The position numbers were made by a program, and so were the translations under genes. From NCBI RefSeq assembly GCF_017745095.1, contig NZ_JAGHZZ010000009.1:186001-250000 (forward strand): a DNA stretch of 64,000 nt. The letters run 5' to 3'. Source of the stretch: Sporocytophaga sp. (lineage in GTDB: Bacteria > Bacteroidota > Bacteroidia > Cytophagales > Cytophagaceae). Shown in pieces: positions 8,935 through 17,651 of the stretch (its first letter is position 1; each line of letters begins with the position of its first letter). Below the pieces are notes generated by a model. The model made no database searches. It had not been told where the DNA came from and saw only the letters and a program-made list of their open reading frames with translations.

Positions 8935-10056
8935 TTAGGCTTTGAAGAAAGCCAGTAATTTATTCGCAATATAAGATAATTCTTCGGGATTAAGATCCGG
9001 ATGCATGGGGAGAGAAAGTACCTCTTCTGCCAGCAGTTCGGCTACCGGAAAATCTCCTTTTTTATATCCTAAATATTCATAAGCTTTCTGAAGGTGAAGT
9101 GGGACTGGATAATAAATCATTGAAGGAATGCCATTTTCTTCAAGAAATTTCTTGAGGTCGTTTCTTTTTTTCTTAATTCTAAGGGTATATTGATGAAAAA
9201 CATGGCTATTCCCTGAAGAAATAACTGGAGTGACAATTTCTTCAATGACAGCAAATTTTTCATTATAAAATTCCGCGACTTTTTGTCTTTTTGAAATATC
9301 TTCAACAAGATATTTTAATTTGACAGATAAAACTGCCGCCTGAATTGTATCCAACCTGGAATTTACCCCGACTATTTCGTGCTGATATTTCTGCGCCTGA
9401 CCATGATTGGCTATCATTTTAATTTTTTGAGCCAGAGTATTGTCAGAAGTGAAAATAGCTCCACCATCACCGAAGCATCCTAAAACTTTGGATGGAAAAA
9501 AAGAAGTCGTACTTATATCACCAACTGAACCGGCATTGACTTTTTGTTGCTTTAAAATGTGCTCAGATCCAAGGGACTGGGCATTGTCTTCAATAATTTT
9601 GATTCCTGTTTTTTCAGTAAGTTTTTTAATAGATTCCATGTCACAGGCTTGACCAAATAAATGGACAGGAATAACAGCCTTGGTTTGTGCAGTGATTAAG
9701 GGTGGAATTTTTAGCGGATCTATGTTAAAGGAAGTTGGATCAGAATCTATCAATACCGGCTTTAATTTTAATAATGCTGCTGCTTCAAGAGGTGCGACAT
9801 AGCTGAAGGCCGGGATAATAATTTCAGCGTTTTCCTGTAAGTCGCAAGCCATTAAAGCGATCTGAAGTGCATCAGTTCCATTTCCACAACTGATGCAGAA
9901 AGGAATATTTATAAATTTGGAAAGTTCAGATTCAAAAGATCTTACCTGAGGTCCTTGAATAAAATGAGTAGAAGAAATGACTCGTCCCAGTTCATTATCT
10001 ATTTCAGTTTTATATCGGAAATATTGTTTTTCCAGATCAACCAGCTTTATTTGCAT
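8935..10056 (-). CDS. DegT family aminotransferase, WbpE-like
   Basis: PLP enzyme that should aminate the 3-keto uronate made by the WbpB-like neighbour. Seen in the sequence: GNGTDALQIAL (58-68) at the phosphate cup, EDNAQSLG (156-163), and the catalytic Lys190 in SFFPSKVLGCFGDGGA. Length 373 is normal. It is the first gene of the minus-strand trio, so its upstream 238-bp divergent region should hold the operon promoter as well as that of the ABC exporter. The trio matches the UDP-GlcNAc3NAcA branch; the required UDP-GlcNAc 6-dehydrogenase (WbpA type) is not in the window. Confidence 0.87.
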   Translation of the reverse strand: MQIKLVDLEKQYFRYKTEIDNELGRVISSTHFIQGPQVRSFESELSKFINIPFCISCGNGTDALQIALMACDLQENAEIIIPAFSYVAPLEAAALLKLKPVLIDSDPTSFNIDPLKIPPLITAQTKAVIPVHLFGQACDMESIKKLTEKTGIKIIEDNAQSLGSEHILKQQKVNAGSVGDISTTSFFPSKVLGCFGDGGAIFTSDNTLAQKIKMIANHGQAQKYQHEIVGVNSRLDTIQAAVLSVKLKYLVEDISKRQKVAEFYNEKFAVIEEIVTPVISSGNSHVFHQYTLRIKKKRNDLKKFLEENGIPSMIYYPVPLHLQKAYEYLGYKKGDFPVAELLAEEVLSLPMHPDLNPEELSYIANKLLAFFKA

Positions 10057-10294
10057 TCCTTGTTTTTTTACTCAATAATTTAAAAAGTTCTTCCTTCCTT
10101 TGAAGGAGAGATTATTAAAATGTAAATTTAAATAAAAGACTTAAAACCGCGTCTTTTAGAATGAAGGTCCCCAAAAATATTAAAATATAAATATCCTTAA
10201 AATAGCGTTTTTATAGCGGAATGATTAAAAAGGGACGTAGAAATAAACTGAAAATCATTTCTAAGCGTAAAAATCCATTATTTGAATAGATTTC
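10057..10294. promoter_or_regulatory. Divergent intergenic region, WbpE-like operon / ABC exporter
   Basis: A 238-bp A/T-rich gap between two divergently transcribed polysaccharide operons. It must hold both promoters. No exact TTTG-N19-21-TAnnTTTG match or clear operator palindrome was found by eye. Confidence 0.4.
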
Positions 10295-11137
10295 ATGAGT
10301 GAAATAGAAAATTTAGAAAGAATTGAATATGAAATAAAACCCGCCGGAAATCTTTCGTTAAACCTTAGTGAACTTTGGCAATATAAAGAACTCTTTTATT
10401 TTTTTACCTGGAGGGATATTAAAGTAAAGTATAAACAGACTTACCTGGGAGTAGCCTGGGTTGTGTTGCAACCTTTTATTACAATGGTGGTATTTTCAGT
10501 TTTCTTTGGAAAATTGCTTAAAGTACCTTCAATGGGGTTGCCATATCCTGTATTTGTATTTTCCGGACTGATGTTCTGGAATATTTTCTCCAGCGGACTT
10601 ACCAATTCAGGTGATAGTATGGTTTCAAATGCGAATATTATTAAGAAGATTTATTTCCCAAGACTCATAATTCCTGTATCTGCATTGCTTGTATCCGTGT
10701 TTGATTTTGTTTTTACATTTATTCTTTTTATAGGGCTAGCGTTGATTGTAGGATTCTCAATTCCATTAAGGTTTTTTGTTTTTCTTCCATTAGGACTTTC
10801 GTTAACTATTTTAACCACTTTTGGATTAGGTACTTTGCTTTCAGCCTTGAATGTAAAATATAGAGATTTTCGCTATACCATACCATTTATAATTCAGCTT
10901 ACATTATTTCTCACACCAGTGATATACCCTGTTTCTATTATTAAGTCAAATTGGGCTAAATATTTTTTCGCCTTAAATCCAATGACAGGAGCGATAAATT
11001 TGAGCAGAGCAGGTCTTACAAGTACTTCAGTAGATATCATACCTCTTTTGATAAGCGGAGGCTCTGCCTTAATTATAGCGGTCCTGGGTATTTTGATTTT
11101 CAAAAAAACAGAAGCTTACTTTGCTGATTTGGCCTGA
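10295..11137 (+). CDS. wzm: ABC-2 type polysaccharide export permease, Wzm-like
   Basis: Membrane subunit of an ABC exporter that carries lipid-linked O-antigen or capsule across the inner membrane. The 280 residues start with a cytosolic segment and the ABC-2 signature LFYFFTWRDIKVKYKQTYLGVAWVVL. About six hydrophobic helices follow (near 52-72, 80-100, 125-155, 158-185, 190-215 and 245-268). The conserved NVKYRDF loop before the last helices is typical of Wzm/TagG. The ATPase partner begins 5 bp downstream. This indicates an ABC-dependent, not Wzx/Wzy-dependent, export route for at least one glycan here. Confidence 0.92.
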   Translation: MSEIENLERIEYEIKPAGNLSLNLSELWQYKELFYFFTWRDIKVKYKQTYLGVAWVVLQPFITMVVFSVFFGKLLKVPSMGLPYPVFVFSGLMFWNIFSSGLTNSGDSMVSNANIIKKIYFPRLIIPVSALLVSVFDFVFTFILFIGLALIVGFSIPLRFFVFLPLGLSLTILTTFGLGTLLSALNVKYRDFRYTIPFIIQLTLFLTPVIYPVSIIKSNWAKYFFALNPMTGAINLSRAGLTSTSVDIIPLLISGGSALIIAVLGILIFKKTEAYFADLA

Positions 11138-11142
11138 TAATT

Positions 11143-12348
11143 ATGAAACCAATACTTGAAGTAAAAAATATTTCGAAAAAATACCGGATTAATAAGGAAG
11201 GAGCAGGGTACCTATCGTTGCGAGATACTATAACGGACTTATTTACCGGTAAGAAGACAAGTAAAAAAGAGGACTTCTGGGCATTGAAGGATCTTTCATT
11301 TGATATATATCCAGGCGATAGTATAGGAATTATCGGAAGAAATGGAGCCGGGAAGTCTACATTATTAAAGATCCTATCTAAGATCACATCTCCCACGGAA
11401 GGAAAAATTATATCCAGAGGAAGAATTTCAAGTCTGTTAGAAGTCGGTACAGGCTTTCATCCAGAATTGACAGGTAGAGAGAATATTTTTTTAAACGGAT
11501 CTATTCTCGGACTAAAGAAGAGTGAGATAGTCAAGCAAATTGATTCGATAATAGATTTCAGTGGAGTAGAAAAGTTTCTTGAAACTCAGCTTAAACACTA
11601 TAGCAGCGGAATGCAGTTAAGACTGGCATTTGCTGTCGCTGCGCATCTTGAACCGGAAATATTAATAATAGATGAGGTGCTGGCAGTGGGCGATGCAGAG
11701 TTTCAGAAAAAATGCATAGGAAAGATGGGGGAGATAAGTAAAAGTGGAAGAACTATTTTATTTGTCAGTCATCAATTGGGGATAGTTTCTCAACTATGCA
11801 AGAGAGCCATATTGCTTAATAATGGCGCATTGGTTCAGGATAATACCCCTGCTTCTGTTATTGATTTTTATATTAATAATCATCAAAGTAAAGAGGATCA
11901 ATACATCAGTGAAAATTCCTCGAAAGAAATTTATATAAGGTCAGCCAGAACATTGAATGAAAAAAACGAGCAGACCAACTCATTCGTTTTCGACCAGAAA
12001 ATTCTGATTGAAATTATTATCAAAAATTCATCAGTTGCAAGAGGTGTTAAACTTTCCTGTACAATTCAAAGCAAGACCGGAGAATATTTAACAACATTGA
12101 TTGAAGATTTGGAAAAATTTGAAAATCTTGGTGAAGATATTTATAAAATAAAAATTGAATATCCGGCAAAAATAATTGCACCAAATAGTTATGCATTCAG
12201 AATTGCTTTGTTTTTTCCACATGGCAAAGTCTATGACCTGGTTGAAATGATATGCCCGATTAAAATTCAGGATAACGGATCAAATATGGCTCTGTTTGAA
12301 GGCGTCGATTACGGAAATTTTATTCTCGACTATAAAGTGGTGAATTAA
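11143..12348 (+). CDS. wzt: Polysaccharide export ABC ATPase with C-terminal glycan-binding domain, Wzt-like
   Basis: Energises the Wzm-like permease. Walker A is GRNGAGKS at 65-72, the ABC signature SSGMQLRLA begins at 154, and Walker B ILIIDE is at 173-178. The protein is 401 residues, about 150 longer than a plain exporter ATPase; the extra C-terminal part (about 255-401) has the beta-strand pattern of the Wzt C-terminal domain that recognises the modified end of the O-polysaccharide. Such a domain implies that a terminal cap (for example a methyl group) is read before export, and a methyltransferase-like gene is encoded two genes downstream. The stop codon overlaps the next start by one base. 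Confidence 0.92.
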   Translation: MKPILEVKNISKKYRINKEGAGYLSLRDTITDLFTGKKTSKKEDFWALKDLSFDIYPGDSIGIIGRNGAGKSTLLKILSKITSPTEGKIISRGRISSLLEVGTGFHPELTGRENIFLNGSILGLKKSEIVKQIDSIIDFSGVEKFLETQLKHYSSGMQLRLAFAVAAHLEPEILIIDEVLAVGDAEFQKKCIGKMGEISKSGRTILFVSHQLGIVSQLCKRAILLNNGALVQDNTPASVIDFYINNHQSKEDQYISENSSKEIYIRSARTLNEKNEQTNSFVFDQKILIEIIIKNSSVARGVKLSCTIQSKTGEYLTTLIEDLEKFENLGEDIYKIKIEYPAKIIAPNSYAFRIALFFPHGKVYDLVEMICPIKIQDNGSNMALFEGVDYGNFILDYKVVN

Positions 12349-12959
12349 TGGAATTGTATCTGAAGAAGCTTTATTATCGATTTAGATATTTTTTTGACAG
12401 CAAATTGCTTAAGATGAAGAATTATTTCTTGAATGGGAATATCAATGTAGAGGATGGGGCGAATGTAAATTTTATGGACATAATGATTTACGATGCAAGG
12501 AAGAGAAATTTAAATGTTCAAATAGGAAAGGATTCTATAATTCATTGCGACATCGTTTTATATAAGCATGATTCTAAGGTTACAATTGGTGATAGAGTAT
12601 TTATAGGAGAGGGGACAAAAATTTATTGTTACGATTCTGTTGAAATCAAAGATGATGTCATGATATCTTGGGGCTGCACAATAATTGATACGAATGCACA
12701 TTCAATATCTTTTGAAGAAAGAAAAAATGATGTGGTAGCCTGGAAAAAAGGATATCAGTTTAAAGACTGGTCAAATGTGAAGTTTGGTAAAATAGTAATA
12801 GAGAGAAATTGTTGGATTGGTTTCAATTCAATAGTAATGAAAGGAGTGCACTTAGATGAGAATGTTATAGTTGGAGCTGGAAGTGTGGTAACAAAGAGCT
12901 TTAGCAAAAACTTGATTGTTGGAGGCAATCCAGCGCAGGTGGTAAAACAGGTTGAGTAA
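12348..12959 (+). CDS. Hexapeptide-repeat acyltransferase (WcaF/LacA-like)
   Basis: Probable O-acetyltransferase acting on a sugar of the exported glycan. The 203-residue protein has a basic, aromatic N-terminal stretch and then left-handed beta-helix coils (IGKDSIIHCDIVLY, IGDRVFIGEGTKIY, ISWGCTIIDTNAHSIS). The active-site histidine is expected in DTNAHS, and the C-terminal GGNPAQVVKQV cap is the classical end of xenobiotic/maltose acetyltransferases. TAATG coupling with the ATPase gene shows co-translation. The acceptor is unknown. Confidence 0.85.
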   Translation: MELYLKKLYYRFRYFFDSKLLKMKNYFLNGNINVEDGANVNFMDIMIYDARKRNLNVQIGKDSIIHCDIVLYKHDSKVTIGDRVFIGEGTKIYCYDSVEIKDDVMISWGCTIIDTNAHSISFEERKNDVVAWKKGYQFKDWSNVKFGKIVIERNCWIGFNSIVMKGVHLDENVIVGAGSVVTKSFSKNLIVGGNPAQVVKQVE

Positions 12960-12968
12960 AAGAAAAAT

Positions 12969-13775
12969 ATGGAACTTAGAAAGTTTATTCCTTCTTTTTT
13001 GAGGACGCTTAGAATTCGGACGAAATGGTTTATAAAAAATTATAATTCCATATTTTATAATAGCTTGTTATTTACCCCTGAGCAACTTCAGGGAAATGTC
13101 ACATTCTTTGCAGATGGATTAATTACTAGTAATAATTGTGACTTTATTAATGAAGAAAAATTTGCTAAGGCATATCAACACGCAAAAGCTACCAATCCAT
13201 GGCCAAATTTCACCTTGCAATGGAGGGTTTACGTAGTTTGTTGGTTTGCTAGTTTAGCAAAAAATCTCGAAGGAGATTTTGTGGAATGTGGGGTAAATAC
13301 TGGAGCATATGCTCGAGCAATTGTAGATTATTTGAATTTTGAAGAATTGGATAAAAAGTTTTACCTTTTTGATACGTATGAAGGTTTGGTAGAGTCAATG
13401 GTGTCGGAGGAGGAAAAGAATGCAGGAATAGCTTCTTATATAGGACAGTATGATAATGTTTATGAAAGGGTGTTAAAGACCTTTGCCCCGTTTAAAAATG
13501 TTGAGATAATTAAGGGAATTGTTCCTCATAGTTTATCAAAAGTTGAAACAGGAACTATCTGTTATCTGAGCATTGACATGAATTGCGCTGAGCCGGAAAT
13601 TGCTGCGGCAAGATTTTATTGGGATAAAATTGTAAGAGGTGGAGTTGTTATTCTTGATGATTATGGCTTTCCGAAACATATTGAACAAAAGAAAGCCTTT
13701 GACAAATTTGCAAAGGAGAAAGATGTACAAATTCTATCTCTGCCTACTGGACAGGGTATAATCATAAAGAAGTAA
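12969..13775 (+). CDS. TylF/MycF-like O-methyltransferase family protein
   Basis: Probable SAM-dependent sugar O-methyltransferase. The 268 residues carry the TylF-family landmarks: GDFVECGVNTGAYARAI (SAM loop), FYLFDTYEGL, and the metal/active-site region LSIDMNCAEPEIAAARFYWDKIVRGGVVILDDYG. It ends with a short GQGIIIKK strand as in TylF. It lies among glycosyltransferases, 9 bp after the acyltransferase, so it likely modifies the same glycan, perhaps the terminal methyl cap read by the Wzt domain. The conserved Asp-Asp metal pair appears intact (IDMN and LDDYG). The substrate is inference. Confidence 0.8.
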   Translation: MELRKFIPSFLRTLRIRTKWFIKNYNSIFYNSLLFTPEQLQGNVTFFADGLITSNNCDFINEEKFAKAYQHAKATNPWPNFTLQWRVYVVCWFASLAKNLEGDFVECGVNTGAYARAIVDYLNFEELDKKFYLFDTYEGLVESMVSEEEKNAGIASYIGQYDNVYERVLKTFAPFKNVEIIKGIVPHSLSKVETGTICYLSIDMNCAEPEIAAARFYWDKIVRGGVVILDDYGFPKHIEQKKAFDKFAKEKDVQILSLPTGQGIIIKK

Positions 13776-13780
13776 GTAAT

Positions 13781-14677
13781 ATGAAGGTCTTAATTATTGG
13801 TAGTTGTGGATTTATAGGAAGGCATTTAACTGAGCACTATTTGAAGAGAGACTATGAGGTTTTTGGCATTGATTTAATTGATAATGTTAATCCTTCATAT
13901 AAATATTTTAAGGTACTTCCAAATGCCATTCCCTATGAAAAGATACTAAAGTCTGTTCAACCGGATTACTGCTTTTTTGCTGCGGGAAATGCTAACATCA
14001 ATTTCTCATTAGAAAATCCACAGGCAGATTTAGAAGCAAATACACTAAAGGTTTCGATAATTCTTAATGCAATAAAAAATGTAGGACTCAAAACGGTGTT
14101 TGTGAATTTTTCCAGTGCAGCAGTTTACGGCAATCCAGCTTCATTACCAGTTTCGGAAAAGACTGAAATTGCTCCATTGTCTCCTTACGGATGGCATAAA
14201 TATATGGGAGAGCTTGTTTGCAAGGAGTACTCACAAATATTTGGAATTTCTACTTTCAGTATAAGGCCCTTCTCTGTTTATGGACCTGGGCAGGCAAAAT
14301 TACTTCTTTGGGACATATATCAAAAGAGTCGAACTGGAAGAGTGCATCTTTATGGAACGGGCAAGGAGTCGAGGGATTTTATATTTATAGAAGACCTGTT
14401 GGATGCTGTGGATCTTATTATAGCAAAAGGAAACAAGAATGGTGAAGCTTATAACATAGCTAATGGTAAAGAATATACCATAGATTGGATTGCTTCCTAT
14501 TTTCTTGGGTTGGCTGATTATAAAGGTGAAATTTTATTTACCCAACAGGTCAGGGAAGGCGATCCATTAAACTGGAGGGCGGATATTAATAAAATTAAAG
14601 AACTTGGCTATTTTCAGAAAATAAGCATAGAAAGTGGTTTATCAATTTATTTGCAATGGTTAAAAGAAAACATGTAG
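13781..14677 (+). CDS. NAD-dependent sugar epimerase/dehydratase
   Basis: Extended short-chain dehydrogenase acting on a nucleotide sugar. The NAD loop GSCGFIGRHL is at 7-16 (the usual GxxGxxG pattern), FSSAAVYGNP starts at 110 and the catalytic Tyr136/Lys140 pair lies in SPYGWHKYMGE. The RPFSVYGPGQ and KESRDFIFIEDLLDA motifs are typical of UDP-glucose 4-epimerase relatives. At 298 residues it is slightly short for GalE. Its end overlaps the next gene by 22 bp, indicating tight coupling. Which sugar is epimerised, dehydrated or reduced cannot be decided. Confidence 0.85.
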   Translation: MKVLIIGSCGFIGRHLTEHYLKRDYEVFGIDLIDNVNPSYKYFKVLPNAIPYEKILKSVQPDYCFFAAGNANINFSLENPQADLEANTLKVSIILNAIKNVGLKTVFVNFSSAAVYGNPASLPVSEKTEIAPLSPYGWHKYMGELVCKEYSQIFGISTFSIRPFSVYGPGQAKLLLWDIYQKSRTGRVHLYGTGKESRDFIFIEDLLDAVDLIIAKGNKNGEAYNIANGKEYTIDWIASYFLGLADYKGEILFTQQVREGDPLNWRADINKIKELGYFQKISIESGLSIYLQWLKENM

Positions 14678-15810
14678 GCTTATTTTTAGAAAGCTACAAC
14701 AACCTTCCGGCCATGGTTATTTATATATTAAACATAGTCAGGACCTTCACTCTGATAGAAGACAGTAGAAAGCCAGTGTTGATAATTCTGCATAGGGCGG
14801 ACAGCCCTATTGAGGAATTGAAGCAAATAGGATATCCCTATATTGAATTTTATCAGTCAAAAAATACCATACCAAATTTGTTTCAACGCGGAATTAATAA
14901 GATTTCAAGAGAGCTTGTCAAAAGAAATTTAATTAATCTCTCCGATAAAAAATTTCCGAATAACCTCGATTGTATTTTTCCCTATTCAGAAAAGACTGAA
15001 TGTGATTATATAAAACATAAAATTATTTGGAAACCGGATTTTCAAGAATTCCATTACCCAATATATTTTTCTCCCAGAGACCTTGAATATGATACGTTGT
15101 ATCTAAATAGAATTTCTAAACTCAGGATCGATATGGTTCTGAGTAGTTATGATTCAAAGAGAGATTATGAAAGGTTTTATCCTTCTCATCTTAATAATTT
15201 AAAGGTCTTAAATTTTACGTCTTTTTTGCCCGCTTTTCATCATATTGATATTAAGTTTTTACTTAATACTTACAATCTAAAAAAGCCATATTACCTAGTT
15301 GCGAATCAGTTTTGGCCTCATAAAAACCATATTAATGTCCTTAAAGCTATGGCCATTCTGAAAAGGCAACGACAGAATTTACCTTTTCAAATGGTCTTTA
15401 CTGGAAAGACTTCCAGTACAAGAGATAAGGACTTGAAGTTAAAACTAGATTATTTTATTAAATTAAATAATCTAGAAGAGGATATTGTATATACAGGTTT
15501 TATAAAGAGAGAGGAGCAGCTTTGTTTAATGAAGAATTCAATTTCGGTAGTACAACCATCTTTGTTCGAAGGGTGGAGCACTGTTATAGAAGATGTCAAG
15601 GCGCTAAATCACAGAGTTATTGCCACGAATATAAGTGTGAATAAAGAGCAAATATCAGAGAATGTGTATTTCTTTGATCCATTTAATTATGAAGTTCTTG
15701 CTTCAATTTTGCTTGATGTGTATAATAATCCAAAACCAATTGAAGTAAGGGATTATTCTGCAGAGATATTTAAATTTAAAGAAGCCCTTGAGAAAGTGTT
15801 TGAAGTATGA
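14656..15810 (+). CDS. Glycosyltransferase family 4 (GT-B fold)
   Basis: Retaining GT-B enzyme that adds one sugar to the growing glycan at the cytosolic membrane face. The C-terminal half shows the group 1 pattern: YYLVANQFWPHKNHINVLKAM near 218-238, VFTGK, and the donor-binding SLFEGWSTVIEDVKALNHRVIATN near residue 300, whose first Glu is the E of the EX7E motif. The N-terminal half is divergent, as is normal for the acceptor domain. It overlaps both neighbours (22 bp upstream, 4 bp downstream). The donor is unknown, but mannose-like donors are common for this subgroup. Confidence 0.85.
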   Translation: MVKRKHVGLFLESYNNLPAMVIYILNIVRTFTLIEDSRKPVLIILHRADSPIEELKQIGYPYIEFYQSKNTIPNLFQRGINKISRELVKRNLINLSDKKFPNNLDCIFPYSEKTECDYIKHKIIWKPDFQEFHYPIYFSPRDLEYDTLYLNRISKLRIDMVLSSYDSKRDYERFYPSHLNNLKVLNFTSFLPAFHHIDIKFLLNTYNLKKPYYLVANQFWPHKNHINVLKAMAILKRQRQNLPFQMVFTGKTSSTRDKDLKLKLDYFIKLNNLEEDIVYTGFIKREEQLCLMKNSISVVQPSLFEGWSTVIEDVKALNHRVIATNISVNKEQISENVYFFDPFNYEVLASILLDVYNNPKPIEVRDYSAEIFKFKEALEKVFEV

Positions 15811-16748
15811 TTTTATTTTCAATTGTTATATGTAGTTATAATCCTGATGCACGTCTTCTGGAAAAATGTGTTAATGCTTGTTTAAATCAATTAGCCTCTG
15901 ATGTCGAATATGAGATTATATTGGTGGATAACAATTCTACCGAGAGCTTAAAAAAAAATCTGGTTGTGAAGAATTTTTTGGAGAAAGACCAAAGATTTAA
16001 AGTAATTGAAGAGAAGCGTCAAGGTCTTATTTATGCACGCATAGCCGGATTTAATGAAAGTAAAGGATCATTCATAATTTTCGCCGACGACGACAATGTT
16101 CTGGCTTTAGATTACATACAGAATTTGAAAGTTATAAGTAAGAATATCCCATGGGTGGGAATATGGGGGGCAGGGGATATTGAAGTTAATTTTATAGATG
16201 GTGTCCCGACCTGGATTGAAAAATATTTTCAAGATATGTTCCAATACAGGAAACTAAAATATTTGCAATATGGATGTGTAAAAGGGTGGCCTGATTATTA
16301 TCCCGTTGGATCTGGGATCTCTGTGAGAAAAGATATATTTGAAGAATATTTAAAAAGATTTGAATTGGGAATGGTTACGGCAATAGGACGAAGTAAAGAT
16401 AGCTTGTCAAGTGCTGAGGATTCTCAAATAGTTTGGGCTGCGATGCTTTCTGGTATTGCCTCAGGAACCTCTCCGGATCTTCGTTTGACACACATTATTC
16501 CTAAGAAAAGAACATCACGGAAATATTTAACTGACTTAAATTTCAATATATCAAGATCCTATTACAAGGCTTTATTTGAGATGTTTCCAGGAGAAATAAA
16601 ATCGTATGCGCAACATACTATTTCATTTAGATTAGGATTTGTTTTGAAGCAATTAATTAAAGCAGGTTTTAAACCATTGTTGTTTTATAGGTTTTTCACA
16701 ATTAGAAATAGCTGGAACAAGGGGCTGAGAGAAACTTTAGCCAAATAG
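15807..16748 (+). CDS. Glycosyltransferase family 2
   Basis: Inverting GT-A enzyme. VICSYNPDARLLEKCVNACLNQ is the standard N terminus, EIILVDNNSTES the nucleotide-binding loop, and FADDDNVL near residue 91 contains the DXD metal motif. A later segment with SAEDSQIVWAAML is the acceptor/catalytic-base region (the ED pair). Length 313. Its ATGA start overlaps the preceding stop. It resembles rhamnosyl- and glucosyl-transferases of O-antigen loci, but the donor cannot be named. Confidence 0.87.
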   Translation: MILFSIVICSYNPDARLLEKCVNACLNQLASDVEYEIILVDNNSTESLKKNLVVKNFLEKDQRFKVIEEKRQGLIYARIAGFNESKGSFIIFADDDNVLALDYIQNLKVISKNIPWVGIWGAGDIEVNFIDGVPTWIEKYFQDMFQYRKLKYLQYGCVKGWPDYYPVGSGISVRKDIFEEYLKRFELGMVTAIGRSKDSLSSAEDSQIVWAAMLSGIASGTSPDLRLTHIIPKKRTSRKYLTDLNFNISRSYYKALFEMFPGEIKSYAQHTISFRLGFVLKQLIKAGFKPLLFYRFFTIRNSWNKGLRETLAK

Positions 16749-16769
16749 AACCTATCACGTGACAATGTT

Positions 16770-17651
16770 ATGATTGTTGTATGTAATAAACCCGGACAAC
16801 TTGGAAATCGATTAATAGTTTTCGCATCTTTAATTGCGATAGCCAAGGAATATAGCCTAACTATAATAAATCCATCATTCGATGAGTATGCAGATTATTT
16901 TGAAGGAAGCCAGAATCTTATTGTAAAATATCCCAGAACAGAATCAATAGCAAGAGGTAAATTTGGAAAGACATTTAGGAGACTCTTATTCAACTTTTCT
17001 TATTATGCATTTGCAGTTATAATAAGAATTGGAGTAAAGGGACGGTTTCTTAAAACAATTGCGCTTGAAGGAGAAGAGGAACTTGATATAGAAGAAAGCT
17101 ATATTCTGATGAAAAGCCAAAAGAAGCTAGTACTGCTCAACGGCTGGAAGTTCCGGGGAAACAATTTGCTGAAAAAAAACAAATCTGAAATTATAAAATA
17201 TTTTACCCCAGAAAAATTTTATTCTCAAAGGATAGATGCCTATGTTCAAAAATTGGAGAAAGTTGATTACTCTATTCTAGTAGGAATTCACATTCGTCGG
17301 GGAGATTATTTTACTTTTGAAAACGGAATCTATTATTATTCCGATAATCAATACCTGGATCAGATGAAACGAATTCAACACCTTTTTAAGAATGAGAAAA
17401 TTCATTTTATCTTATTCTCAAATGAAAGCCTAAATCTCGATTTTTTTAATAAGGAGGATATCTCTGCTCAATTGGGGCCGGGATTTGAATTAGATGATAT
17501 GTATATACTAAGCAAGTGCCATTTCATAGCAGGGCCACCGAGTACATATACAATGTGGGCGTCATTTTATGGTGAGAAACCCCTTTACATGATAAAAAAT
17601 CTTGATAATTTATTTGAACTAAAAGATTTCAGAATTATCGATGAGTTTTAA
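16770..17651 (+). CDS. GT11-like alpha-1,2-fucosyltransferase
   Basis: Predicted inverting fucosyltransferase using GDP-L-fucose. The diagnostic HxRRxDY motif is HIRRGDY at 174-180, the short N-terminal GQLGNRL motif matches the family's G-N-x-F/L start, and AGPPSTYTMWASFYG near the C terminus is the usual S/T-rich GT11 motif. Length 293 is typical of bacterial GT11 (FutC/WbsJ-like). The presence of gmd and fcl in the same locus supports the donor choice. The start chosen gives MIVVCNKPGQ, directly before the first motif. Linkage is inferred from family membership. Confidence 0.85.
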   Translation: MIVVCNKPGQLGNRLIVFASLIAIAKEYSLTIINPSFDEYADYFEGSQNLIVKYPRTESIARGKFGKTFRRLLFNFSYYAFAVIIRIGVKGRFLKTIALEGEEELDIEESYILMKSQKKLVLLNGWKFRGNNLLKKNKSEIIKYFTPEKFYSQRIDAYVQKLEKVDYSILVGIHIRRGDYFTFENGIYYYSDNQYLDQMKRIQHLFKNEKIHFILFSNESLNLDFFNKEDISAQLGPGFELDDMYILSKCHFIAGPPSTYTMWASFYGEKPLYMIKNLDNLFELKDFRIIDEF

